Assembly (NCBI GenBank): GCA_963838775.1
Contig: CAWISP010000024.1
Coordinates: forward strand, 124,001 to 188,000
Source: Chersky-840 sp963838775
GTDB taxonomy: Bacteria > Actinomycetota > Acidimicrobiia > Acidimicrobiales > UBA8190
Length of the DNA: 64,000 bases
Direction: 5' to 3'
Below are positions 46,275 through 54,957 of the stretch, in pieces. Position 1 is the stretch's first letter. Each line of letters begins with the position of its first letter. The notes under the pieces were generated by a model. It made no database searches. It had not been told where the DNA came from and was given only the letters and a program-made list of their open reading frames with translations. Both the position numbers and the translations under genes were made by a program.

Positions 46275-46434
46275 AGCCCTTTTGGCTCTACCCAGACCTG
46301 CGCTACCGCTCGGTGAACTGTTCAGGGCGGATGGCGTCGTTGAGGCGGGACCTTCGGCCCTGGACCACATGTGCGTTCGAGCACAAGCTGATCAAGAAGC
46401 CTCGGGAACGAGGTGAGATCGAAAGGGGAATGCC

Positions 46435-47046
46435 ATGCGGCGGAAGACCTTCGACATGCTGCTGAGCGCCGGGGGCGCCGTCCTCGTCGCCGTCCTCCTT
46501 GCCGCCGGCGCACTGGGATTGTGGGGCCACAGCTTCGCCAACAGCAACGTGCACAACCAGCTATCCCAGCAGCAGATCACCTTCCCGCCTGCGGCAGCAT
46601 TCGCCCACGCCAAGGTGGGCACGGAGATCACACCCAGCATGATCCCTTCGGTATCGCAGTACGCCGGGCAGCAGCTCACCACCGGCCAGCAGGCCGAGGC
46701 CTACGCGGATGACTTCATCGCCGTGCACCTCCAGGAGATCGGCGGGGGCCTGACCTACGCCCAGCTGTCGGCCAAGGCCCTGGCACTGCCCAAGGGCTCC
46801 CCCGCCTACACCGCGGCTGAGGCCAAGGTCCAGACCGTGTTCCAGGGCACGACCCTTCGTGGGCTGTTGCTCGAGGCCTACGCCTTCTGGACCTTTGGTC
46901 AGATCGCCCTGGTGGCGGCCATCGTCTCCTTTGTGTTGGCCGGAATCATGCTGATCCTGACCCTGCTCGGGGTAGTCCACCTCCGTCGGGTGCCCGCAGA
47001 TGCGGAGTTTCCGGCGCCTCACGACGGGAAGCATTCAGCGCCATGA
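46435..47046 (+). CDS. Membrane protein of unknown function (two helices)
   Basis: A 203-residue protein with an N-terminal membrane segment (LLSAGGAVLVAVLLAAGALG), a ~110-residue external region rich in Gln/Ala (QQQITFPPAAAFAHAK and repeated QL..GQQAEAYADDF-like parts), and a second segment (IALVAAIVSFVLAGIMLILT). ATG 46435 has GAAAGGGG eight bases upstream. Similar proteins of unknown role occur in actinobacteria; I know no function. It stands alone in this stretch. Confidence 0.8.
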   Translation: MRRKTFDMLLSAGGAVLVAVLLAAGALGLWGHSFANSNVHNQLSQQQITFPPAAAFAHAKVGTEITPSMIPSVSQYAGQQLTTGQQAEAYADDFIAVHLQEIGGGLTYAQLSAKALALPKGSPAYTAAEAKVQTVFQGTTLRGLLLEAYAFWTFGQIALVAAIVSFVLAGIMLILTLLGVVHLRRVPADAEFPAPHDGKHSAP

Positions 47047-47428
47047 CGTAAGTGGACGAACCTGGTTTACCTGCGAAGACCCGATTCCTAAACCTTCAAC
47101 AGCGTCGATGATCTTTGCCACGAGCATGTCAAACAGGCCATCCGGTAAGTGCCAGTGATGATTGATGAATGGTCGGTTCGGGGATCCACCGCTGGTCGAG
47201 GATCCGCCGATACGGTCCGCTGTCCTCGGGTTCATGGTTTGACTTGTCGGCGGCATTGACGCTTCGGCTGTCTTGTAGGCAGCTTGTCAACCGTGGCTTG
47301 GGGCACATAGGGCACGCCCCGTTCCGGAGGGGTGATGGTCCAGCCTGTTGACGCAGGCCGGGTTACACCGTCGCTCCGTCCCGGGACGTGCGTGCCACCC
47401 CTTGACCATTAGAGAAGAAGGGATGGCA
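47047..47428. other. Noncoding stretch upstream of an IS110-type transposase
   Basis: About 380 bases that likely include the element's left end. A leftward open frame (47035-47256) includes NHHWHLPDGLFDMLV but is unsupported. The ribosome site AGAAGGG is at its right edge. Confidence 0.4.
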
Positions 47429-48469
47429 ATGACCATCGTAGAAGGAACCCGCACAGTGACGGGCGGAGTCGACACACACCTGGATGTCCATGTGGCCGCG
47501 GTGCTGGATTCGGTCGGTGGCCTGTTGGGCGTCGAGTCGTTCGCCGCCAGCCCGGCAGGGTATCGAGAGTTGCTGAAGTGGATGAGCTCGTTCGGTCCGG
47601 TCGACCGCGTCGGCGTCGAGGGCACCGGGGCCTATGGCGCCGGGCTGTCGCGCTACCTGCACCACAACGGGGTGGCCGTCATCGAGGTGGACCGGGCTAA
47701 CCGCCAGGCCCGACGCCAGGCGGGGAAGTCCGACCCGGCCGACGCCGTCGAGGCGGCCCGAGCAGCCCAGTCCGGCCGGGCCCACGGAGTAGCCAAAACC
47801 CGGGACGGCAGCGTCGAGGCGATCCGTGCGTTGCTCGTCACCAGACGCTCGGCGCGCGCCATGCGCGTCAAAACGCTCGTTCAGATTCGCCATCTGTCTT
47901 TCACTGGCCCCGATGAGCTGCGAGAACGTCTGGTGGGTGTGTCCTCGAGAATGCTGGCTCGTGAAGCTGCCGCGCTGCGTCCACGGGCCACTGGTGACCC
48001 GGTTGTGTATGCCACCAAGCTATCCGTCCAGACGCTGGGCCGTCGGGCATTGGCCCTCGAGGAAGAGGCCGAACGCATCGAAGAGCTCCTCGCCGAACTG
48101 GTGGGGAAAACTGCGCCCAGTCTGATGGCGTTGCACGGTGTCGGCGTTGACGGCGCCGCCTCACTCCTCGTCGCCGCCGGCGACAATCCCGAACGACTCC
48201 GATCCGAGGCGGCCTGGGCCCATCTTTGCGGGGTCTCGCCCATCGAGGCATCGTCAGGGAAGGTCACTCGCCATCGCCTCAACCGCGGTGGCAATCGGCA
48301 AGCCAATAGCGCCCTGTGGCGCATCGTCCTGGTGCGCATGGTTAGTCACCCGCCCACGCGTGCCTACGTGGAGCGGCGCACCAAGGAAGGCCGCTCCAAG
48401 CTCGAGATCATGCGCATGCTGAAGCGTTATGTCGCCCGCGAGGTATACCGACACCTGCCTCGCCCCTGA
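47429..48469 (+). CDS. IS110-family transposase (element 3, intact)
   Basis: A ~346-residue DEDD transposase of a third type: TGGVDTHLDVHVAAVLD (first Asp), VGVEGTGAYGAGLSRYL (Glu), KSDPADAVEAARAAQSG (Asp pair), then the C-domain LMALHGVGVDGAASLLVAAG, HLCGVSPIEASSGKVTRHRL and NRGGNRQANSALWRI. The ATG at 47429 has AGAAGGG six bases upstream; another ATG two codons earlier is possible. No frameshift is seen, so it may be active. Confidence 0.93.
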   Translation: MTIVEGTRTVTGGVDTHLDVHVAAVLDSVGGLLGVESFAASPAGYRELLKWMSSFGPVDRVGVEGTGAYGAGLSRYLHHNGVAVIEVDRANRQARRQAGKSDPADAVEAARAAQSGRAHGVAKTRDGSVEAIRALLVTRRSARAMRVKTLVQIRHLSFTGPDELRERLVGVSSRMLAREAAALRPRATGDPVVYATKLSVQTLGRRALALEEEAERIEELLAELVGKTAPSLMALHGVGVDGAASLLVAAGDNPERLRSEAAWAHLCGVSPIEASSGKVTRHRLNRGGNRQANSALWRIVLVRMVSHPPTRAYVERRTKEGRSKLEIMRMLKRYVAREVYRHLPRP

Positions 48470-48725
48470 TCGCTGCGAGCGGCGGGTCTGGCCCCATACG
48501 TGCCTGACGCCTCCGGGCTGTCTTTCAAGCGATCTGCCGGCCCGCCGTTCCAGCTACACGCGATCTCGTGGAGCTTGGCCTAATAGAAGCTTGCCCCTCA
48601 CCCACGAGCGGCCCATCACTGGTCTGCCAGCAACCACGACAACTCGCCCCTTGACATCAATAGAAGCATCGCTTGCGCGCTATGGCTTGGGGCCATGGAG
48701 GGGTCCGTGGGCCATCCGATATCGC

Positions 48726-49082
48726 TCATAGGGCGCGCCCAACCGGAACGGACCGAAGGGTGCACAGATCAGCCGGCCCACCACCCCGACCGTCCGTGCT
48801 CCTTGTGGTCGAAATCGGCGATCTGTACCTATGCCCGGCGTTCTCGGCCCTGGGGATCCCGCTCGGGACACCTTGCGTGACCAGAACTCGACGAATGGTG
48901 CTTGGGTCAACGGACAAAGCCCCACCTACGGCAACGAGCGACCAGCCCGAACGATAAAGCGACGCAGCTTTGTCGATCGCTTCCTGGCCGAGCTTCGGAT
49001 ATCGCCTCGGTACGCCCTCTCGACGCATGCACTCGATAACCGTCTGCCGGGTGATCCCAAAGCGTTGGGCGAGCTGTTTCAC
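48726..49082 (-). pseudogene. Tandem helix-turn-helix protein, N-terminally truncated
   Basis: Two HTH units: VKQLAQRFGITRQTVIECMR and LYRSGWSLVAVGGALSVDPS followed by TIRRVLVTQGVP. This is the pattern of resolvase-associated HTH proteins common in actinobacteria. Coding similarity extends upstream in the same frame to ~49210 (RLRPDERRQLKSEYLSGVE) without a start codon, so the N-terminus is probably lost. The last ~30 residues look unrelated. It may once have been part of a recombinase module of an element. Confidence 0.6.
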
Positions 49083-49220
49083 TTCGACCCCTGAGAGGTA
49101 CTCGGACTTGAGTTGACGCCGTTCGTCGGGTCGGAGGCGGCGCTGATGTTGCCTCGGAGGGCGTTCTGAGGTCGGATCTGACGATTCGAGACAGGCGGTG
49201 CTCAGGAGTCTCTGCAGGTC

Positions 49221-49840
49221 AACAGGGGTGCGAGGGGGGGTTGGAGTAACGTCCTATTACCTCCACTTATATGACAAGAGAGTGCTGACTCTCGAACCAT
49301 TCACCGCAAGGTCCTCGTGGCTTCGAGTTGACTCGGGCGCCTCCAGCGATCGGTGACGTCCACGGAATCGGGGCAACTCCACCCTCGACGTTGGCGGCAT
49401 CAGTGGAGCTCTGCTTCACGTATGGGAGTGATCCGGGCGGATTTGTCCTAGGCCATCGCACTGCGATTGGCGGCTTTGGTGCGCACGGCGAGTGGAGCAG
49501 GATAGGTTGCTTATTTTTCAAACCCTTCGCTCCTTGGCGCAGAGCTCTGATCAGGCACAGTTTCATTCCTTCATCCGTTGCGCGTCGCGCCACGGCAGAG
49601 CGGTGTCCCTTCGTCACACTGAGCCATCCTGATCTGGGGCGTAGGCCTAGCCGGCGGATGCCGGGTGGGGTGCTCGAGGCGATTAGCACAGGACGACCCG
49701 AACCGCTCCCGGCGGCATTATCGAGCTGCCTAGGACTCGGTCTCAGTCACGAGCACGGTCCCACAAAGATGACGGTGGCTTGGTGATCCTGGGTGGTTCC
49801 GAGTTTGGGGACCCCGAACCTGTCGGATAGGGTCGCCGGG
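49221..49840. other. Intergenic region with a partial flanking-repeat copy
   Basis: About 620 bases without a supported gene; overlapping open frames on both strands lack domain features. At its left edge is the repeat copy at 49275-49298. Confidence 0.4.
49275..49298. repeat. Partial copy (D) of the island-flanking repeat
   Basis: Identical over 24 bases to 23379-23402, the downstream half of the tRNA-Ala-linked repeat, and preceded nine bases earlier by ACCTCCAC, the tRNA 3' end octamer. It may mark an internal junction of the composite island. Confidence 0.65.
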
Positions 49841-51463
49841 GTGGCAGAACGCGTCACTTGTCAGGCAGGGGAGCTGGCGGTCGCTGCCCTCGCCGGCTTC
49901 GGAATCGACACCATCTTCACCCTCAACGGCGGGCATATTTGGCCACTTTACGATGGTGCCCGCACACACGGCATGCGCATCATCGACACCAGGCACGAGC
50001 AATCGGCGACCTGGGCTGCCGAGGCATGGGCCAAGCTCACCCGTGGACCGGGCGTGGCCGTGCTTACCGCAGGCCCGGGAGTCACAAACGGCGTCAGCGC
50101 GATGACCTCCGCCTATTTCAACGGTGCACCACTGGTGGTGATCGGCGGGCGCGCCCCGCAAGGTCAGTGGGGTTCGGGATCGCTCCAGGAGCTCGACCAT
50201 GTCCCCATCGTCGCCACCGTCACCAAGACCGCCTCCACCGTCATCGACCCCGCCGACACCGCTAAGACGATCCAATCAGCGGTGCTCGCCGCCCTGGCAC
50301 CCCACCGGGGCCCGGTGTTCGTGGATATTCCCGTAGACGTGCTCTTCGCCAGCGCTGATGCCGAGGTGCCCGACCCCGGTCACCCCCCTGACATCGATCC
50401 CGACCCCGAGGAGATTGCGCGGGCGGCGGCCATGATCGCCGACGCGTCACGTCCCGCTGTCATCGCCGGCAGCGACGTGTACTGGGCAGGCGCATGGCAT
50501 GCACTAGCACGTGCCGTCGAGCACCTACGGGTTCCGTGCTTCGCGAACGGCATGGGGCGAGGCTGCCTGCCGGCGGACCACGTGCTGTCGTTCAACCGCA
50601 CACGAGGTTTGCTCAAGTCGGAGGCGGACGTTGTCGTGGTGGTAGGAACACCTCTCGACTTCCGGCTCGGCTTCGGCCGATACGGTGACGCCCGTGTGAT
50701 TCACATCACCGATCACCCTCGTGGTCGCGCCATGCACGTCCCCACGGCAGTTGGACCCTCCGGCAACCTCGGGCTTATTTTGGAAGGTCTGGCAGCATGG
50801 ACAGGGGACCGGGTGGACCACGAGCCGTGGATCACCCGTCTCCGCGATTCCGAGCGCGCCGCGGCCTGGGCCGAGCGGGACCTGCTCGAAGCGGCCAACG
50901 ATCCCATCAAGCCCACGCGCGTCTTCGGAGAGCTGAAACGGAGGTTGGCCCGCGATGCGATCGTCATCTGCGACGGCGGAGACTTCGCCTCATACGCGGG
51001 CAAGCACATCGAGGCCTTCAACCCCGGGACCTGGCTGGATACCGGGCCCTACGGGTGTCTGGGAAACGGCCCCGGATACGCCATCGCCGCCCGGCTGGCC
51101 CACCCCTCCGCCCAGGTCGTAACCGTCTTGGGCGATGGCGCGGCGGGGTTCTCGCTCATGGAGGTGGACACCATGGTCCGTCACCGGCTGCCCGCCGTAC
51201 TGGTCGTAGGCAACAACGGGATCTGGGGACTCGAGAAGCATCCCATGCGCGCCATCTACGGCTGGGACGCAGCCTGCGACCTCCAACCACAGTGTCGCTA
51301 TGACCGAGTAGTGGAGGCGCTCGGCGGTGGCGGCGAAATGGTGGTGGATCCGCAAGACATCGGCCCAGCCCTGGATCGCGCCTTCGCGGCCGATGTGCCC
51401 TACCTGGTCAACGTCGTGACCGATCCAAAGGACGCGTACCCACGCAGCTCCGACCTGGCCTAA
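49841..51463 (+). CDS. Thiamine-diphosphate enzyme, acetolactate synthase/oxalyl-CoA decarboxylase-like
   Basis: About 540 residues in three ThDP domains: DTRHEQSATWAAEAWAKLT with the catalytic Glu, TAGPGVTNGVSAMTSAYFN, a middle domain, and the ThDP motif starting GDGAAGFSLMEVDTMVRH and ending VVGNNGIWG. It resembles the IlvG/IlvX-type orphan large subunits of actinobacteria, which lack a proven substrate. I prefer GTG 49841 to the first possible start at 49793. It is distinct from the sugar-locus ThDP enzyme at 19.4 kb. It is followed by a lipid-type gene pair on the same strand. Confidence 0.85.
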   Translation: MAERVTCQAGELAVAALAGFGIDTIFTLNGGHIWPLYDGARTHGMRIIDTRHEQSATWAAEAWAKLTRGPGVAVLTAGPGVTNGVSAMTSAYFNGAPLVVIGGRAPQGQWGSGSLQELDHVPIVATVTKTASTVIDPADTAKTIQSAVLAALAPHRGPVFVDIPVDVLFASADAEVPDPGHPPDIDPDPEEIARAAAMIADASRPAVIAGSDVYWAGAWHALARAVEHLRVPCFANGMGRGCLPADHVLSFNRTRGLLKSEADVVVVVGTPLDFRLGFGRYGDARVIHITDHPRGRAMHVPTAVGPSGNLGLILEGLAAWTGDRVDHEPWITRLRDSERAAAWAERDLLEAANDPIKPTRVFGELKRRLARDAIVICDGGDFASYAGKHIEAFNPGTWLDTGPYGCLGNGPGYAIAARLAHPSAQVVTVLGDGAAGFSLMEVDTMVRHRLPAVLVVGNNGIWGLEKHPMRAIYGWDAACDLQPQCRYDRVVEALGGGGEMVVDPQDIGPALDRAFAADVPYLVNVVTDPKDAYPRSSDLA

Positions 51464-51584
51464 TCCCGGTTGCGTGCAACGTCAACCCCTTCAGGGGCTG
51501 CGATCGGCTATGTGCCCCAAGGTCAGCGCGATGCCCTCGAAATGCGTGCTTGTCGACTCGGGTCGGCGCTGACGGACGGTCACC

Positions 51585-51787
51585 TCGACGCTCCGGGACG
51601 AGCTGCTGGCGGAGCGGTGGAATGCCCGGGAGGCGGCTCTCGATAAGCGGCACCGCCGCCTGAGCGAGTATCGGCCGGCTGTCGCCGGGTCCAGCACCAT
51701 GACGGCCATGGTGTGGAGCGGATAGCCGGGGCCTTCGAGCCCGAGAAATGCTGCGTCGAGGGGTCCTGTTCGTCGCATCCGAACCAC
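51585..51787 (-). pseudogene. WS/DGAT acyltransferase, N-terminal remnant
   Basis: LDAAFLGLEGPGYPLHTMAV reads in one frame and LAQAAVPLIESRLPGIPPLR continues in another, after which similarity stops. Both segments are the start of a wax ester synthase/diacylglycerol acyltransferase. About 70 of ~460 residues remain. An intact member lies at 54.96 kb on the other strand. Confidence 0.75.
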
Positions 51788-52012
51788 CCTCGTGATCAGA
51801 ATGCCACAATGTCACACGACCAGACGGCATTGGGCGCCTCGGCCCATCTTCGACCGCCGGAAAGGGCCGAGTCAGGGCTTAACGGCCCGAAACGCGGGCC
51901 ACGGGCCCCTTGGGTGGGTGAGCTCGAGCGAGTCCGGAGAGCAACTCTTGGGACTGTCGGCCCTGTCGCCTGGCAGGCCGGATGGGTGAGCCTGACATGG
52001 TAGGGGAGGGAG

Positions 52013-52936
52013 GTGAAGGCAGTGGCCCGTCACCGGAACCTCGGAGCCGACCTGCGCAGAGTCGTCGCCGATTCCACTGTGGTGGTGACCGGTGCCTCTT
52101 CGGGCATCGGTGAGGCAACCGCGAGGATGCTGGGAGCGGCCGGCGCTCAAACGGTCCTGGTGGCGCGGTCGAAGGAGCGCCTCGAGGCGCTCCGGCTCGA
52201 GATCGAGGCCGCTGGGGGGCGGGCGTGCCCGCACCCAGCAGACCTGTCTGATGTGACCGCCGTGGCGCACCTGGTCGAGAGTATTCGCTCATGCCACGGC
52301 GACGTCGACGTGCTCGTGAACAATGCGGGGCACTCCATCAGGCGCTCAATCGCGCTGTCGTACAACCGCTTCCACGACTTCGAGCGCACGATCGACGTCA
52401 ACTACCTGGGACCTGTGCGGCTCGTGCTGGGTGTCCTGCCGGGCATGCGTGAACGGAGGCGTGGTCATATCCTCAACGTCTCGTCCCTCGGCGTGCTCTT
52501 TAGCGCACCGCGTTTCTCTGCCTACCTCGCTTCCAAGTCGGCCTTCGAGTCGTTCTTGCGATGCATCGCGCCCGAGGTGCGCGGAGATGGGGTAGTGGTC
52601 ACGAACATCTACATGCCGCTAGTTCACACTCCGATGGTCGAGGCAACACGGGTATACCGGCTCCTGCCCGGACTCACCGCGGAGGAGGCGGGCGAGCGCA
52701 TTTGCCGGGCGGTGGTGGAGCGCCCGAGCCGCGTAGCCCCCCCGTTGGGACTGGTGGGTCGCCTGCTCGCCGACACCGCGCCTGCGCCCTTCGACGGCCT
52801 TCTCCGTCTCACCTATAGGTGGTCGGGTGACTCCTCGGCGGCGCGCGGCGAGGACAGCGACGAACTGGAGGCACCTGCGTTCGCACAAGGTATTCTTCGG
52901 CGGCTCGAGAGACTTACCTCGAGGAGGGAGGGATGA
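52013..52936 (+). CDS. Short-chain dehydrogenase/reductase
   Basis: A 307-residue classical SDR: VVVTGASSGIGEATARMLG (NAD(P) loop), DVLVNNAGHSIRRSI, LNVSSLGVLFSAPRFSAYLA with the catalytic Ser and Tyr, and ASKSAFE with the Lys. The C-terminal extension of ~60 residues suggests a membrane-associated lipid-metabolic type. GTG 52013 is preceded by GGGGAGGG. Its stop overlaps the next start (ATGA), so it is translated together with the acyl-CoA ligase. Confidence 0.9.
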   Translation: MKAVARHRNLGADLRRVVADSTVVVTGASSGIGEATARMLGAAGAQTVLVARSKERLEALRLEIEAAGGRACPHPADLSDVTAVAHLVESIRSCHGDVDVLVNNAGHSIRRSIALSYNRFHDFERTIDVNYLGPVRLVLGVLPGMRERRRGHILNVSSLGVLFSAPRFSAYLASKSAFESFLRCIAPEVRGDGVVVTNIYMPLVHTPMVEATRVYRLLPGLTAEEAGERICRAVVERPSRVAPPLGLVGRLLADTAPAPFDGLLRLTYRWSGDSSAARGEDSDELEAPAFAQGILRRLERLTSRREG

Positions 52937-54528
52937 ATATCCGACGGGCAGTATCTGCCGCTCACGCTCTTGGACGGACCGGAATCCTCCGGCCCATGAG
53001 GCCCCTTGAGTACCTGCGGATGGCCCAGCTGACTTTCCAGTGGGGAGCGGGCCTCGCCACCGCGTCGGCAATTGCCGCCCTCCGAGCGCCGCATCGGATG
53101 GCCGTTGTCGACGACTCGGGTTCGATGTCCTGGAAGGAGGTGGAGGGTGAGGCCAATGCCGTTGCGCACGCCTTGGCGCGTCTCGGAGTTGGTCCCGGGA
53201 GAACCGTAGGCCTCATGTGCCGCAACAATCGGTTCTTCCTCGAGGCGAGTTTGGCCGTATCGAAACTTGGCGCCGATCTCGTGCTCTTCAACACCGACTT
53301 CGGATCACACCAACTTGGAGAGGTTCTGAAACGCGAGGGAGTCGATGCGGCGGTCTTCGGCGATGAGTTTGCACCAACGTTCAGTATGGCCGGGTTCGAA
53401 GGATCTTCGGTCCCGGAGAACCAGATTCGAGAAGCTTCGATCATCGAAGACCGCAATCCGCCCGAGCCGCCACGGCGACCCGGGCGGATTGTCATTATGA
53501 CGTCGGGAACGACCGGGTTACCAAGAGGCGCTCAGCGCGCCAGTCTCACCCCTCCTATCGACATGGTCGTGAGCGCGTTTTCCCAGATTCCGTTGCGGGC
53601 ACGGGAGCCAGTTGTCGTCTCGCCACCACTCTTCCACTTGTTGGGATTCGGCTTCATGGGATTTGCCCTGGGCCTTCAGGGCACCCTCGTCGTGCGACAC
53701 AGGTTCGATCCGGAGACGGTATTGGCCGATGTCGCCAATCACCGGGCAACGACCCTCATTGCCGTCCCCGTCATGCTCCAACGCATCCTGGAAATACCAG
53801 AGCAGACACGTCGGCGGTACGACACGTCCTCGCTTCGGGTGATCGTATGCAGCGGATCCAGGCTCGGCGCAGAATTGGCCAGATCGGTGATGGACGAGTT
53901 TGGCGACATCCTCTACAACTTCTATGGGTCCACCGAAACGGGCTGGGCCACGGTGGCCGGGCCGTCCGACTTGAGATTGGCACCAGGAACGGTGGGACGA
54001 CCACCGGGAGGAACGCAGGTAGTCATCCTCGACGATCGGGGCGTGCCGGTCGCCAAGGGAGAGATCGGCCGCATCTTCGTTGGAAGCGGGATGGCTTTTG
54101 AGGGGTACACAGGCGGTGGTGGGAAGGAGGTCATCGCCGGACTGATGAGCACGGGTGACACCGGTTATGTCGACGAAGCTGGTCGCCTGTTCGTCGAAGG
54201 CCGGGACGACGAGATGATTATCTCGGGGGGCGAGAATGTCTTCCCAGGCGAGGTGGAAGAGCTCCTTCGGGCCCACGACGCGGTCGTTGATGCCGCCGTT
54301 GTCGGGGTCGATGACGAAGAAATGGGCCAACGGCTGGCTGCGTTTGTCCTCGCCAAGCCGGGATCGTCACTTTCCGCCGATGAGATCAAGGGGTACGTTC
54401 GCTCTCATCTCGCACGGTTCAAGATTCCGCGAGATGTCGAGTTCGTCGATGCCATACCGCGGAACTCAATGGGCAAGGTCCTTCGTAGAAGTCTGCTAGA
54501 CGGATCAAATTTCGGCTCGCAAGGCTGA
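52933..54528 (+). CDS. Acyl-CoA synthetase (FadD-like AMP-binding enzyme)
   Basis: A 531-residue adenylate-forming ligase. The P-loop is IVIMTSGTTGLPRGAQ, the A5 motif FYGSTETGWATV, and A7/A8 STGDTGYVDEAGRLFVEGRD followed by DEMIISGGENVFPGEVEE; the catalytic Lys near the end is in PRNSMGKVLRR. It should activate a fatty or other carboxylic acid with ATP and CoA. It shares an ATGA overlap with the SDR and precedes the WS/DGAT gene, which would use the acyl-CoA. Confidence 0.93.
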   Translation: MNIRRAVSAAHALGRTGILRPMRPLEYLRMAQLTFQWGAGLATASAIAALRAPHRMAVVDDSGSMSWKEVEGEANAVAHALARLGVGPGRTVGLMCRNNRFFLEASLAVSKLGADLVLFNTDFGSHQLGEVLKREGVDAAVFGDEFAPTFSMAGFEGSSVPENQIREASIIEDRNPPEPPRRPGRIVIMTSGTTGLPRGAQRASLTPPIDMVVSAFSQIPLRAREPVVVSPPLFHLLGFGFMGFALGLQGTLVVRHRFDPETVLADVANHRATTLIAVPVMLQRILEIPEQTRRRYDTSSLRVIVCSGSRLGAELARSVMDEFGDILYNFYGSTETGWATVAGPSDLRLAPGTVGRPPGGTQVVILDDRGVPVAKGEIGRIFVGSGMAFEGYTGGGGKEVIAGLMSTGDTGYVDEAGRLFVEGRDDEMIISGGENVFPGEVEELLRAHDAVVDAAVVGVDDEEMGQRLAAFVLAKPGSSLSADEIKGYVRSHLARFKIPRDVEFVDAIPRNSMGKVLRRSLLDGSNFGSQG

Positions 54529-54957
54529 CGCCGACGAGGTTTCAGAGCTGGCTTGTCGCGTGACCGTGGAGGAGGTCGCTGGCGCCCACACGCCTTCCTC
54601 CGGCGTTCGTCGTGAGCCAATCGGTCACAAATGGCACTGTGCGCGGTGCAGGGCGCGCCTGGAGTGAGTTATTCGCTCCCTCTTGTCGCATCCGCCTACA
54701 TCTCGCATCATGGAAGGGTCGACCCGAGGACAGAGCCCCAGGGCACTCCGGCGTGTCGGAGATCCAAAGGAGCGCAAGCATGGTCGAACCGATCATCGAG
54801 CATCGAGCCGCGCGGTGTGAGCTGCTCAACGTCCGGACCGCAGTGGACGTGCGGAGCTGGCTTGTCGTGATCCTGCGACCATCGCACGGCGCCTCCTCTG
54901 GGCAGCGTCAGGGCGTCCAGCCGGGTCGGCAACCCACGATGTGAGGAGGGGATCCGC
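54529..54957. other. Intergenic region with one possible small ORF
   Basis: A 54-residue frame at 54780-54944 has AAAGGAG eight bases upstream and starts MVEPIIEHRAARCELLNVRT; it is unrecognised and uncertain. Otherwise nothing is seen. GAGGAGGGG at the right edge serves the next gene. Confidence 0.35.

Noticed and set aside
49328..49786. 152-residue rightward frame
   Set aside because: Overlaps another open frame on the opposite strand, shows no domain features, and has no ribosome site.
49841..51463. ThDP enzyme as the biosynthetic IlvB
   Set aside because: No IlvN small subunit or other branched-chain amino acid gene is adjacent, and the sequence pattern fits orphan IlvG/IlvX-like proteins better.
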